In this document: positions 13,819 through 23,554 of the stretch, in pieces
How the letters are laid out: every line of letters begins with the position of its first letter
Numbering within the stretch: the stretch's first letter is position 1
From: Ricinus communis
Lineage: Eukaryota > Streptophyta > Magnoliopsida > Malpighiales > Euphorbiaceae
Reading direction: 5' to 3'
Length of the DNA: 64,000 nucleotides
Assembly: GCF_019578655.1 (NCBI RefSeq)
Contig: NC_063265.1
Span: 12,992,501 to 13,056,500, forward strand
The notes under the pieces: model-generated
Seen by the model: the letters and a program-made list of their open reading frames with translations, nothing else
The model's database searches: none
What the model was told of the DNA's origin: nothing
Translations under genes and position numbers: made by a program

Positions 13819-15101
13819 TTTTGGTTTTTTGTTCAGTTTGGTCCCCCACTCTTCTTAATTTGACACACGTGGCTCCACAGTAGTTGGGATTACTTACCTG
13901 TTTTGCGGCTTGACCAGTCACCACTTCCTCTTGGACAGACCATGGTTAAATGCCTAGCCTGCCTCCTCATACATCGGACTTGCCTTTACATGCTCTTCCC
14001 TCTCTACTTCCTTTTGGTTCGGGATAATGGAAAATATTTATCAATGTCTATTTTCACCTTGTATAGCACATCAATAAATGAATAAATATTTTTATTTATA
14101 TACTAAATCGATGAATAATTGATATACATTTATCAATTTTAAATAAAATAATATGTAATGATTATCCGATTTTAAAGTGCAAAACATTCGTATATATGCG
14201 TTATTCTCTTATTAATTGTTGTACGTATAATAAATCTAGATAAAAATCTTTTTATGATTATAATAATGTTATGAGTGACCTCTCATACAACAAAAAAGTA
14301 AAACCTCAAACTCAGGCTATGATTTGTTATATTGAGAAAATTAAGAGAAAAGCAATAGAAATTTAAATAAAAATCTCAATTATTTTTATTGTATTGAGTT
14401 GTAGATGGTATAATAGACATAATAATCTTTTTACACTCAAATTATAAGATAAAAACTATTTAATGTGGATGAACTTTTGATTTTACATTATTAAAAATAG
14501 ATGTTCTTACCGTTTAAATTATGATTCAATTACAAATCTTAAGTAACAGGGTGTTTTTAATATTCTCTTGAATTTAACACATTAGCCCAGCCTCTTAAAT
14601 ATAGGTTGAGATACCACAATTGGCCCATCCAAGCCTATAGTTTTGCCGGGTGATGTATATTCGAACAAGGAACGGGCATAATAGATATTTGAACATCAAT
14701 TAGCATGTTTGGAGACCATTTCCTATAGTGTTGGTTCCTTTATTCCCTCTCACCACCGCGCAAAAGGCACGATGCTGCGGTGTTCTTACAATAATTGATA
14801 ACAAACGTTCTATACAACAAATGCACAGCTGGGATTACCTACTTCAGTTCTGAGAAAGATGAGTAGCAATTACATGCAGAGAGGCAGAGAAGGAAATGAA
14901 AGTTGCGGAGTTATCTCGAGCTTTTGGTAACAGATTTTTGCAACCAATTTACATTCAAAAGGTGCCAATCCGAGCCACTATAAAAGAACTGAATGGGATC
15001 TATTATGATGGGTTTTGTTATGTAAAAGAGAATAGGGAGCTAAAGGCAGTAGCAAATGTGCAAAGAGTAGTAGCGCGCGGTGTTGTGTATGTTTGCTTAA
15101 C

Positions 15102-15152
15102 AACCCACATCGAACAGGAAACAAGAGAGAGATGAAGCAATGTATTATAAAA
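15102..15152 (+). promoter_or_regulatory. U5 snRNA promoter, copy 1 (USE plus TATA)
   Basis: The 11-base sequence AACCCACATCG at 15102-15112 matches the plant snRNA upstream sequence element RTCCCACATCG at 10 of 11 positions. TATAAAA follows at 15146-15152. The 33-base gap between them is the spacing known for RNA polymerase II plant snRNA genes (U1, U2, U4, U5), about ten bases longer than in Pol III U3/U6 genes. The RNA start lies about 33 bases below the TATA box. Confidence 0.88.
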
Positions 15153-15178
15153 GAGCAAGGAAACAGTCCAATAGAAGC

Positions 15179-15303
15179 ACGCAGCCGCGCGGTAAGCACA
15201 AAGCGAACTATTCTTTCGCCTTTTACTAAAGAATACCGTGTGCTTGCCGCAAATAGCGGCATACGCCAATTTTTGGAGGGTTCTCTTTTCTCGGAGAGGA
15301 TCC
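15179..15303 (+). ncRNA. U5 spliceosomal snRNA, copy 1
   Basis: U5 is the core RNA of the U5 and U4/U6.U5 snRNPs; its loop I holds the two exon ends during splicing. The invariant loop I with its stem is present at 15211-15233: TTCTTT, then CGCCTTTTACTAAAG, then AATACCGTG. Downstream, GCCGC-AAATA-GCGGC forms a perfect small hairpin. A canonical Sm site AATTTTTGG lies at 15268-15276. A terminal hairpin pairs GG-TTCTCT with AGAGGA-T-CC and ends at about 15303. Length is about 125 nt, normal for plant U5. The start is set from TATA distance and alignment with copy 2 and may be off by a few bases. A 3'-box-like CA...AGTTTAG follows at about 15303-15315. Confidence 0.92.
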
Positions 15304-15963
15304 ACGCAAGTTTAGTATTTTAAATTGTTGTAGTCTTTCATTGTTTGAGTAATAATTCTGATAGTAATAATTATACATGAGATAAAAGATACATAACTAT
15401 GTGCAGGCAGTGAGTGAGTGGGACCGCAATGTTTTGTCCTGCAAGTATGGGAAGTATGTGTGAGATACATGACCACACAATAAATTAAGTGGGTTGTTTA
15501 TCCTAGTAATTATATTTCCCAAAGGGCAATTTTCTCAAGAATGTGCACGGCAATAAATTTATTTCAAGATCTTATGCTTGTTCTATTTTTGAAGCAATGA
15601 CAAGGTGATGTTTTAGATAGTCTTCTAATTTTTAAAACGTTTGCTTTTTCAAATTTCAACAAGAAGTCATCTTAAAGCTTCGACGTGTTTGAAAGACGCT
15701 TTTTTGCTAGTGCAAGTTTTCAATATTTAGGACTACAAGATTACCAAGGATCGTTAGATTGATTGATGATCAAATTGGCCTTCTCTATGAAGAGATAATC
15801 TTCTGAGCTCTTCTCTTTCAGCAATTTCCAAAAGCCAACCCTTCGATAATCCGTAACAAATGCTTGCATACAGTTGGTACCTCGTAGCCAACTGCTTAAG
15901 TTCCACATAAGAAAAATAACATGCAGTAAGGAAGAGGAAAAAGAAGAAGAAAGAAACCAAGTT

Positions 15964-15991
15964 AAGGTCAGAATAGAACCCACTATTAAGA
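15964..15991 (+). repeat. 28-base direct repeat, first copy
   Basis: A perfect 28-base match to 16055-16082, beginning AAGGTCAGAATAGAACCC. The second copy lies in the upstream arm of U5 copy 2, so this first copy may be a partial duplication of that arm. Confidence 0.9.
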
Positions 15992-16054
15992 AACCAAGTG
16001 AAATAACTGAACTAATTGCAGGGTTTTGAAGGTGCCAACATAATCTAAGTATAA

Positions 16055-16082
16055 AAGGTCAGAATAGAACCCACTATTAAGA
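16055..16082 (+). repeat. 28-base direct repeat, second copy
   Basis: Perfect copy of 15964-15991. It occupies the position of the diverged homologous segment upstream of U5 copy 1 (about 14985-15012), just before the shared GATGGGTTTTG sequence. Confidence 0.9.
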
Positions 16083-16170
16083 TGGGTTTTGCAGTGTCAA
16101 GGTGAGAGAGGTAGCTTTTAGCATAGCAAGAGAAGCGGGAACAGTAGTGTGTATTTTTAAGTTTAGTCTT

Positions 16171-16221
16171 GTCCCACAACGGGGAGACGTGAAATGAGAG
16201 ATGAGCCAGCACATTAGAAAA
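16171..16221 (+). promoter_or_regulatory. U5 snRNA promoter, copy 2 (USE plus weak TATA)
   Basis: GTCCCACAACG at 16171-16181 matches the plant snRNA USE at 10 of 11 positions. At exactly the copy-1 spacing (33 bases) the TATA position reads TAGAAAA (16215-16221), a one-base departure from TATAAAA. The distance to the RNA start equals that of copy 1. The element is clearly homologous but may be weaker. Confidence 0.75.
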
Positions 16222-16247
16222 GTGAAAGGAAATGAGGTTGCAAATTT

Positions 16248-16374
16248 ACGCAGCCGCGCTGTAAGCACAGAACGAACTATTCTTTCGCCTTTTACTAAAG
16301 AATACCGTGTGCTCGCCGCAGATTGTGGCATACACCTATTTTTGGAGGATTCTTTTTCTTAGGGAAGAGTTTCC
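16248..16374 (+). ncRNA. U5 spliceosomal snRNA, copy 2
   Basis: Same strand as copy 1 and about 1.07 kb downstream. Loop I and its stem (16280-16302) are identical to copy 1. The small internal hairpin differs but still pairs (GCCGC with GTGGC, one G-U pair). The Sm site reads TATTTTTGG (16337-16345), still within the A-U(5)-GG consensus. Roughly nine substitutions separate the two copies in the first 99 bases, none in loop I. The 3' terminal hairpin is less regular than in copy 1. With the altered TATA this could be a functional variant or an early pseudogene; preserved loop, pairing and Sm site favour function. Confidence 0.8.
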
Positions 16375-16628
16375 ACAAAATCAATCATTATTTGAAGATA
16401 ATGAAAGCAAATTTATTGTTGTATTTTTATGATCGGGAAATTAGAACCCAAATGTTTCATTGAAGTTTTCTGTTATTATCTAGAATGTGTTTTTATTTGG
16501 CTCCGACTTTATAATTAAAATTTTTGAAATTTCAATGATGTGGATAATTAATTATAATGATAATTATAAATCAGCAAAAATAATTTATTCTAAGACTTAA
16601 TATAGTTTATTTTAAGACCTAATAACAT

Positions 16629-16726
16629 AGTTCATATTTGTATGTGCATTCCTTAATAATGTAAATTTTTTTTATTAAGTTCATATTTGTATGTGCATTC
16701 CTTAATAATGTAAATTTTTTTTATTA
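16629..16726. repeat. Perfect 49-bp tandem duplication
   Basis: Two adjacent identical 49-base units (16629-16677 and 16678-16726), each beginning AGTTCATATTTGTATGTGC and ending in TTTATTA. No differences are seen, so the duplication is recent. It lies downstream of U5 copy 2 in non-coding DNA. Confidence 0.95.
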
Positions 16727-17601
16727 ACTCATTAATGTAACTAGTTTATATTATTAAGTAGAATTGATTTGTCACGTCATTTTTTATTATAAAATTTAAA
16801 AATATATTATTAAAAATTAATTAAAAATATATGTATTTATTTTAAAATTTTAAAACAGTTGAATAAAATTATTAAAGTATATAAAATTTAAAATTTAATT
16901 AGTAATTAGAACATTTATTTAAGGAGAGTTCATTTTGGGCAAAAAGGTTTAAAACAATATGACAGCATATTTGTTTGGCTCAAAAGCTAAAAATGGGAAA
17001 AGACAAGGCGCTTTATAACAACAAATGGTTTTGTAAATTATAACGGTTTTTTTAGGAGCTTCGAAGCCTTTTCAAGATTCGAGGCTTCTCTCTATCCAGA
17101 AAACTTTCTCTTAGCTGACTATTTCAAATGGTATGTCCTAATTGTCATCATTTTGCACTTCTAAAAAAAAAAAGATCTTTTTTATGTCTCTTTCTGTTTG
17201 TTTCTTGGGAAATATAATCATGGAGAGTCTTTGCATTAACATTTTTATGCTCATTCTTATACATCCAAAAGACAATGATACTTGGCGATAAAATCGTGTA
17301 CTTGTTTATTTCGTTTTCTTGGATTCCACATTTTTTTCTTTGTTTTCTTGGATACCAAACAGGAGAATGTGGATTTATGCGCAGGAAATTCTACAAATCC
17401 AATAAGAAAGATTGTTTCTTTGTATTATCCTTGAGATTTTTCACAATGCGAATATTTCTTTTTGCTCCTGAATGACAGGATACATAGATCATAACTTCCT
17501 CGGAGTTCTACTAACAATTACAATTATCTATTGATTCTATTTGAAGAAGTGTAGCTTTGTGGACATTTTTAGAGTTAAAGGGAGAAGGATAGAGATTGAG
17601 T
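16727..17601. other. Spacer and putative 5' UTR with intron of the 17.6 kb gene
   Basis: AT-rich to about 16920. A likely leader exon ends at 17130 (CAAATG before GTATGT). A leader intron would end at the acceptor AATGACAG (17471-17478), with the coding exon's leader starting at 17479. The intron model rests on splice-site appearance only. Confidence 0.4.
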
Positions 17602-18186
17602 ATGTTTGATCATCTGTATACAAGAAGTAAAAGCATTGCTGATTTGGAAATTGGTGGGTATTCTAGTGAAGATGATGAGGGTTCGAGTGGCGAAAAAGCT
17701 GATAAAAAGCTTAATGGGTTTTGGAGGAGTGGGTCTCTGAGTTCCATTAGAATGACAAGTGATGATTCATTGAGTTCTAGTGGGAATGTGGAGATATTAG
17801 AAAGAGAGGGAGGGGAAATGGTTAAAAATAGTACCGATAATGGACTGGTGAAGGAGAAAAGGAAGAAGGGCATGCATAAACCACCACGACCGCCTAGAGG
17901 TCCATTGTTGGATGCAGCAGATATGAAGTGGCTTAGAGAAATGTCTGAGCTTGGAAAGTTGAAGCATGCTAGGTTTCAACGAATGAAGGCAATGAAGAAG
18001 AGATCAGAGAGGGCATCATCGTCTAGCAATACTATTTTCCCAATGGTCGTTACTGTTGTCTTCTTTTGTGTGCTACTTTTTCAAGGTATTGCAGTGCTTA
18101 ATTCGGATGCTAGAGATAAAATTTTAAGCCTTAATGTGTGTCTGCTTCTTTGTCAACTCACAGGTTTCTTGGGTTTTCGTGTATAA
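17602..18186 (+). CDS. Plant-specific small protein with C-terminal membrane segment (unknown function)
   Basis: The ATG at 17602 opens a frame of 194 codons. The N-terminal two-thirds is hydrophilic, with MFDHLYTRSKSIADLEIGGY followed by acidic/serine-rich sequence (YSSEDDEGSSGE). Next comes a conserved-looking block, KPPRPPRGPLLDAADMKWLR, then a basic helix (LGKLKHARFQRMKAMKKRSE). A hydrophobic stretch IFPMVVTVVFFCVLLFQGIAVL is a probable transmembrane segment. I recall a family of plant uncharacterised proteins with this PPRPPRGP-TM layout but no function. The 3' end is uncertain: a donor-like CAAG|GTATTG lies at 18085/18086, just after the membrane segment, so the residues after LLFQ may be intron. 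Candidate acceptors are at 18163, about 18258 and 18407. Transcription may therefore extend to about 18540. Confidence 0.6.
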   Translation: MFDHLYTRSKSIADLEIGGYSSEDDEGSSGEKADKKLNGFWRSGSLSSIRMTSDDSLSSSGNVEILEREGGEMVKNSTDNGLVKEKRKKGMHKPPRPPRGPLLDAADMKWLREMSELGKLKHARFQRMKAMKKRSERASSSSNTIFPMVVTVVFFCVLLFQGIAVLNSDARDKILSLNVCLLLCQLTGFLGFRV

Positions 18187-19053
18187 AAGCTTTTGGATGT
18201 ACTCTTCTTTCCAATTGCATTGTTAGCATTGGTGGATCTTCCAAGCCTGTAATGGTAACAGCATTGAAGGAGTCTTCATCTTGTTTGCAAGTGAAACAAG
18301 TTGGCTTTAGCTCTAGGTTTCCTAAGTATAGTGCTTCTTTTTTTAAAACCAAGTTATTACTAATAGCATGAACTTTTTTATAAGACTTTGGTGCTTTGCC
18401 TTGCAGTTATATTTGAATGTCCTGGATCTGTCCCACTGGAAAATGTGCAAGAACAAAATCTTATTGGCAACTGAAAGTGGCAAATTTTATCTTGTACTAG
18501 TGATGCTGGAAAGGAATGGTTTCTCCGAGTGCATTTATGTGTAAATTTTTCTGAATACTGTTGAACTATGTGTTGTTTGTAACTATCTAATTTATGTTAA
18601 CAGTTCCTTTTCATTTTTGAATTCTGCTAAATGGGAATTCAAAATGTTGTTTCTCTTTTGGATTTTGACGTTAAATGCCTGGAACCTCTTTGCCTCCACA
18701 AACCATAAAAACCATTATGCATATATCTATATACATGCCTCACAGGAGTGGAGGAATGGAATATGCCTACCAAAATCATTGTTTCGGACTTCTGGTCAAA
18801 CAAAGAGAAAGAGGTAAAACATTGTTTTGCTTAATCTGCTCCTTATCCTTAATCTGTTCTTAAAATGATGCTTCAAAATGTGGTGATAAAAAATAATCTA
18901 CAAAGTCCATGAAATCTGACAAAAGAGATATACGACTTCATATGTCATGAGATCAAACACTCTGAAACCTTAGAACCACAAAGCAAACTGATTCGGTTCT
19001 GTTTTGCAGCAAACAAACATCTTCTCATCCTAAGGACTTAAGAAACTGGCAAC
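18187..19053. other. Probable 3' part of the 17.6 kb gene, then spacer
   Basis: Between the membrane-protein frame and the convergent IGR-motif gene. The first 350 bases may be 3' exon or UTR of the upstream gene. The rest shows no coding signal I can support. Confidence 0.4.
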
Positions 19054-21062
19054 TTATTTTGCTTTCATAAGGTCAGCTCTGGGCCTCCAGAGCCCCACCC
19101 TAAACTTGTGGGCATAGTTCAATATCAGCTTCCTCTGCAAAACCAAAATCACATGTTAGTAACTGTAATTCTCCATGTTTTGATTGCAATCAATGAACAT
19201 GACATGCATCCTACAGTCCTATGGTGAGTTCCAATTCAAAATGAACATAATTTAGAATGGTCTGAACAAAATTTGATCAAAGCATCAACAGTGACAGAGT
19301 TCTAAAATTCCCTTTTCAGTTGCAATTCTGAAATTGGACCAGGCTACCCAAACTTCTGACACTAGGTTTCCAGCAAAACTAAGAAAAATATCAGTTGCAA
19401 CAAGAAAATAGGAAAATGCACATGTGCTGGGATCAAATTTTAGCTGATGATTCAGAAACTTCAACCCCATTTTGTTCTCAGCAAATCCAAATCAACTGCA
19501 AACATGCTAACACCTCCAAACAGAGAATTTAAGCTCTGCAGTATGTACAATATTACATTATTCCAGATGTTTCAATGCCATGTCCCTTATAAGGGACTTT
19601 ACAACTTGACCAGGACTAACCACGGTATTTCATGAACAGATTTTATTTGGGTACAAGTACAACCTGCATGGTATATGAGGATAGAAGTAACAAAATAACT
19701 ACACAATGATTTCATGCATACTCTTTCCATTTGCAACAAACAAAAGAAAGTAGAGGCAAAAAGACTTGATCTTCGGCTCATATGTAACCGCCAATAAAAG
19801 TATGAATTTCTCAGTTAGAGTCTGACTAAAGTAAACTCTTTCACAAATGAGATAGAAAATCCCTTAGATTTATGGATCCTATGTTGCTCAACCAGCGAAT
19901 AATGTAATCAGGCAAAGGAAAGATTAGCTATATCAATCGTATGATTAGTATCTTATCAAGATAAATTATTAGAAAAAATAACTATCTCATCTTTCATATT
20001 ATAGGCTATAGTTAATGAAGAAGAGATTTTGACACTGATCTAAAACTAACATACAGTAGACAAACAAAATGAGGCCACAAGAAAACAACAAAAGAGTTCA
20101 CAGAAATGAGAAAATTACATGTTGGCAAGGAATGCCAATCTTCTTGAGCTTTAAGGTCCGCGTGATAAGAAGTTTCTGAAAGTCACCAATTTCAGATTCA
20201 AGCTTGGCTGCATGGGCTTCAACTCCTTTCCCTATTCCATTTAGAAACTCTGGAATTCCAACTTTCACTGCAATAATAATCACACCCTCTAAAACACATT
20301 TCCAGGTTCTAATTGACTAAAAACAACAAATGTTCTGCTTGAGGGCAAAACATCAGAAAAAGAAAAAACTAAATCCTACTTTTCCAGACATGATAAAGCA
20401 AAACATCCACTTGAGCATACATCTTCCAAAACTTCAGAAACATATAAAAAACTAGAAATTGAGATTCAGTACTATTTTTAACAAAATAAAGTTCTTTTCT
20501 CCATTTGCTTGCTAAAAACCCACTTGAGACAAATATAATCCATTATTTGGGACATGAAATTTAAAACACAATGGTTGATTGCCTAACTCTGTAGGCTATC
20601 TTGCTTAAGAGCAGAAAACATCCTTTCTAAAAACAACTAGTCAAAATAAACCAGCATTAATATAGAGCACATAACCATAGACAAGAATTAAGTTCCAAAC
20701 AGTGACTCAGCCCCCCGTATGTGTATGTATGAATCATTATCTCCAATATCTCAAGAACAACACAGACACAATAAAACAAAAACAAACCAAATCACCAAAC
20801 AGCTAGCTAGCTATTTACAGCGATTATTCCAGCTTATGAAAGCTTCCGACTTTAATAATAACCCAAATCTTCAAAACCCAATAATCTATTTCCATATCCT
20901 ATCAGAATAAGAAATAAAACTCAAGAGTGAAATGTGAGCCAAGAAACTAATACCTATGTAAGGTGGGGATTTGGAGAAAAATCTGACGAAGCCAGGTGTT
21001 GAATTTGCTTGTGCAAACACTGAAAATTCCCTCGTGTTGTTCATTAGTTGCCTCCATGCCAT
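19054..21062 (-). CDS. IGR-motif mitochondrial protein, mS41/FYV4-like
   Basis: Three exons on the minus strand: 21062-20954, 20267-20119 and 19134-19054, giving 112 aa with continuous frame. The start MAWRQLMNNTREFSVFAQ and the following RFFSKSPPYIVK look like a mitochondrial presequence: Arg/Ser-rich with no acidic cluster. The core reads VGIPEFLNGIGKGVEAHAAK, then LKKIGIPCQHRKLILNYAHK, ending FRVGLWRPRADLMKAK. This fits the IGR motif family: an IPxFLxxIGR-like start (here IGK), then a GIP..xR(K/R)xIL block. The family is represented by yeast Fyv4, a mitoribosomal small-subunit protein (mS41). A role in the mitochondrial ribosome is inferred. Another ATG lies out of frame 8 bases after the chosen start. 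The gene is too fragmented to be seen as one frame, which makes it easy to miss. Confidence 0.78.
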
Positions 21063-21189
21063 CTTTGAATTTCAATTCAATCTCTGAACTGTATAGTGTA
21101 TACGATCAAAGAGACGGACTGCTCATAAGCAGAAACCAAACCAGGCATGGGGTTTTTCTAGGAGTTGCGGTTTCGCGTTTCCTGCAAAT

Positions 21190-21258
21190 AAAACGCACGG
21201 TTTCATATACACAAAACGCACAGTTTCGGGTGGCACACACGTGTGTATCTTACACGTG
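21190..21258 (-). promoter_or_regulatory. Twin G-boxes and duplicated motif upstream of the IGR gene
   Basis: Two CACGTG cores lie at 21238-21243 and 21253-21258, fifteen bases apart and 176-196 bases upstream of the IGR gene's start. A 15-base motif AAAACGCAC(G/A)GTTTC occurs twice, at 21190-21204 and 21213-21227. G-boxes bind bHLH and bZIP factors; occupancy here is unknown. Confidence 0.5.
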
Positions 21259-22301
21259 CATTCACTGTTTTTTCTTTTCAACCAACAAATGTTTATATTT
21301 ACAATATAAATAATGTAAAAAGAAAGTTAGGGCTCGTTTTCGATTGATGGATTTTAAACTTTATAAATTTAATTTAAATTTATTATCTGACAAACAAAAG
21401 ATATCTAAAGCCATGTATTTTCTTTTAAGAAAACTATCCCCTAGAGTCCTTCATTTATTAGGATTTTAATATTATTTCTTATAAAGTGATATTATCTCAA
21501 AATTATATTCAACTTTAAATAAAATCTCATCATTTTTATGTTTAATTCAAGTAATAAATTTTAAAATTTTATAAATTTTAAATCTATAAATTCTAAAATA
21601 CACATATGTGTCTTAACCTCAAATTAGTTAAAAATATATTAAATATTTTATCTTTTTTATTTTTTATTCACACTATCTAATATTTTTATAAAATTATTAT
21701 TTAATTCTAAAATATTAAAAGATGGGCAATATAGTTAAATTAGAAGAGTTTTTAAGATATTTAGAAGAGAAAATATAAAAATATTTCACATCATTTTATA
21801 TAAAAGAAAATAAATATTCAAACAATAATGAAGTGAGATTATTTTATAAGTAAATTTTAAAATTAATATAAAAATAAAATAAAAAAATTAGAAATTCAAC
21901 AATAATAAATAACAATCTGTCAGCCACTACTAGAGTCCAATTTTCTACAAAATTGAATTTTTTGTAATCTAGTTAAGATTCAAAATTCCCCCCAATACAT
22001 TACACAAAATAATTCAAACTACTGCTTCTTTTTTTCTCCCCTCAAATTTGTCTCTCTTGATTAAAAATAATCATCTACTAACCCAGCCCACTCGCCTCAT
22101 TCTGTGAACTTTCAATCTCAACCGTACTAATTTTAGCAGACTTGGAATGAATGTCATCCATCCACCTACTAAACTGTATTCCTACATCAATCACTATACA
22201 TTGATGAAATTGGCCATACAGCTCACCAATTTAAAATATACACTTTTACACCTTATCATTACTCTTCCAGGGTATAAAATAAAACCTTGCCTTGGTTTGG
22301 C

Positions 22302-22308
22302 TATATAA
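22302..22308 (+). promoter_or_regulatory. TATA box of the 78-aa protein gene
   Basis: TATATAA about 72 bases upstream of the ATG, at a distance that leaves a short 5' UTR containing GAGAG repeats. Confidence 0.55.
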
Positions 22309-22379
22309 ACTAGATAGTAATTGAGTCTGCCTGGGACACTCAAGAAACCGAGAGATTCAAATAGTGAGAGAGAGCGAAA

Positions 22380-22616
22380 ATGGCGGGGAGGTGGTCCACG
22401 TCAGCATTGAGGTGGCTAGGAGTAGACACGGCTTACTCTCTCCTCCGGTGGCCGCAGTTCATGTCTAGCTCGTATTTATCGCCGAGGTGGCCGGAGCTAA
22501 ATTTAAATTTCTCCATAGTTGACGACGTCGTATGGGGTTTAATAACAGCGTTCGAGTCAGTTGCTTTGGTTTCCATGCTCTGCTTCTTCTTTCTCTTCTG
22601 TGGCTGCACCATTTAA
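22380..22616 (+). CDS. 78-aa single-pass membrane microprotein (unknown function)
   Basis: Starts MAGRWSTSALRWLGVDTAYS; the ATG is followed by GC-rich, coding-like sequence in an otherwise AT-rich area. Tryptophans and prolines are unusually frequent (RWLG, LRWPQF, PRWPEL). The C-terminal third, IVDDVVWGLITAFESVALVS followed by MLCFFFLFCGCTI, is a probable transmembrane helix ending in a cysteine-containing tail. I recall similar small plant proteins annotated only as hypothetical. The TATA box, clear leader and compositional contrast to the flanks support a real gene. No catalytic motif is visible. Confidence 0.65.
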   Translation: MAGRWSTSALRWLGVDTAYSLLRWPQFMSSSYLSPRWPELNLNFSIVDDVVWGLITAFESVALVSMLCFFFLFCGCTI

Positions 22617-23554
22617 TTAAATAATTAAAAGTTGTACTGGTCGAAATCGGAGATTTTTTTTTTGGTGGCGGAGGTAACGAGGATAACTGCCGGCGAGGGG
22701 GATTTAGAAGGGGGAATGAGCAGGCGAGGCGCGTGGTGGAGAACAGCTTTATAGCAGATTTTTCTTTTCAAAAAATGTTATAAATATGTAATGGGCCAAG
22801 AGCAATTGGGCTGTCAGTAAGTAATGTGCTCGAGCAATTGATAGGAACATGCTATGGGTGTGGGTATGGTGTATTAGTAGTATTGAGTATAGTCTTTGTG
22901 TTGCTAGAAATGAAATTGGACAACTTTTCTTATATTAATAATTCATGTGTAGAGAACGAGTAAATCGGTCATCGTTTGGTTAGAGGAAGGCCAGCAAGAT
23001 TATCACCTAATTCATATATTTGTTATAAAAGAAGGGAATAATTTCATTGCATAGGCCAAAGCCTGAATAATAATAGTACACGAGAGAGTGCTGATACGTG
23101 AAAATTGCTGGCCCACAGTGGACCTACGGTCCGATTGCAGGCTCTAAACAAATACACCCCATGGACCACAATAATAAACAAACCAGAGGACCAATACATA
23201 AAAAAAAAACACTCATTATTTTGATAATCCAATAACCATTAGAATTTTGCTATTTTCACATTCATTAATTTCATTCACATGAAGACAATAACAAACACCA
23301 TTTCTCCTATGAAATATAGAATAAAGGCATCTAGTTGAAAACTGTAATCTGAAACCTCTGACAAATCCCACAATCCCACAATCCCACAAATGAATGAAAG
23401 GCCTACGTGCCAGATCAAAAACTCTGACCCTTGGCAGCAAGGAAAAATAGAGTTCATTATCCCAGGAGCAGAACACCTAAAATGCTATGGGATCCAAAAA
23501 GAGAAAGAAGAAAAATAAAGAAAGAAAGAACATGTCCTTATTATATCCATAATT
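22617..23554. other. Spacer between convergent genes
   Basis: Contains the 3' UTRs of the 78-aa gene (+) and importin alpha (-). No further coding sequence is supported. Confidence 0.5.

Larger units (their letters stand above)
8517..14950. other. Intergenic region with microsatellites
   Basis: About 6.4 kb with no gene I can support. It begins with the AT-rich 3' UTR of the bHLH gene. Further on are a (TC)n tract, a poly-A tract, a T-rich (TTTTA)n run at 12481-12515, an (AAAT)n run near 13683-13703 and a (TTGG)n run. Short open frames at 12.0-12.4 kb and 13.9 kb have no recognisable domain and overlap one another in different frames. Confidence 0.55.
15304..16170. other. Spacer between the two U5 genes
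   Basis: This 0.87 kb spacer carries a 28-base direct repeat, the duplicated upstream arm of U5 copy 2 and, on the minus strand at 15754-15960, an unrecognised peptide-coding stretch. That stretch includes LKQLATRYQLYASICYGL and GWLLEIAEREELRRLSLHRE. It looks exon-like but has no assignable family and no clear start, so I do not call a gene. Confidence 0.5.
21063..22379. other. Divergent promoter region between the IGR gene and the 78-aa gene
   Basis: 1.3 kb. The end next to the IGR gene holds two G-boxes and repeated GC-richer motifs. The middle (about 21330-21920) is very AT-rich; a TAGGGCTCGTTT sequence at about 21328 looks like a terminus of a hAT-type MITE, but no matching second end was found. 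The right end carries the TATA box of the 78-aa gene. Confidence 0.5.

Noticed and set aside
14896..15135. 79-codon frame upstream of U5 copy 1
   Set aside because: It overlaps the snRNA promoter, and its sequence is duplicated with the U5 unit without keeping an open frame.
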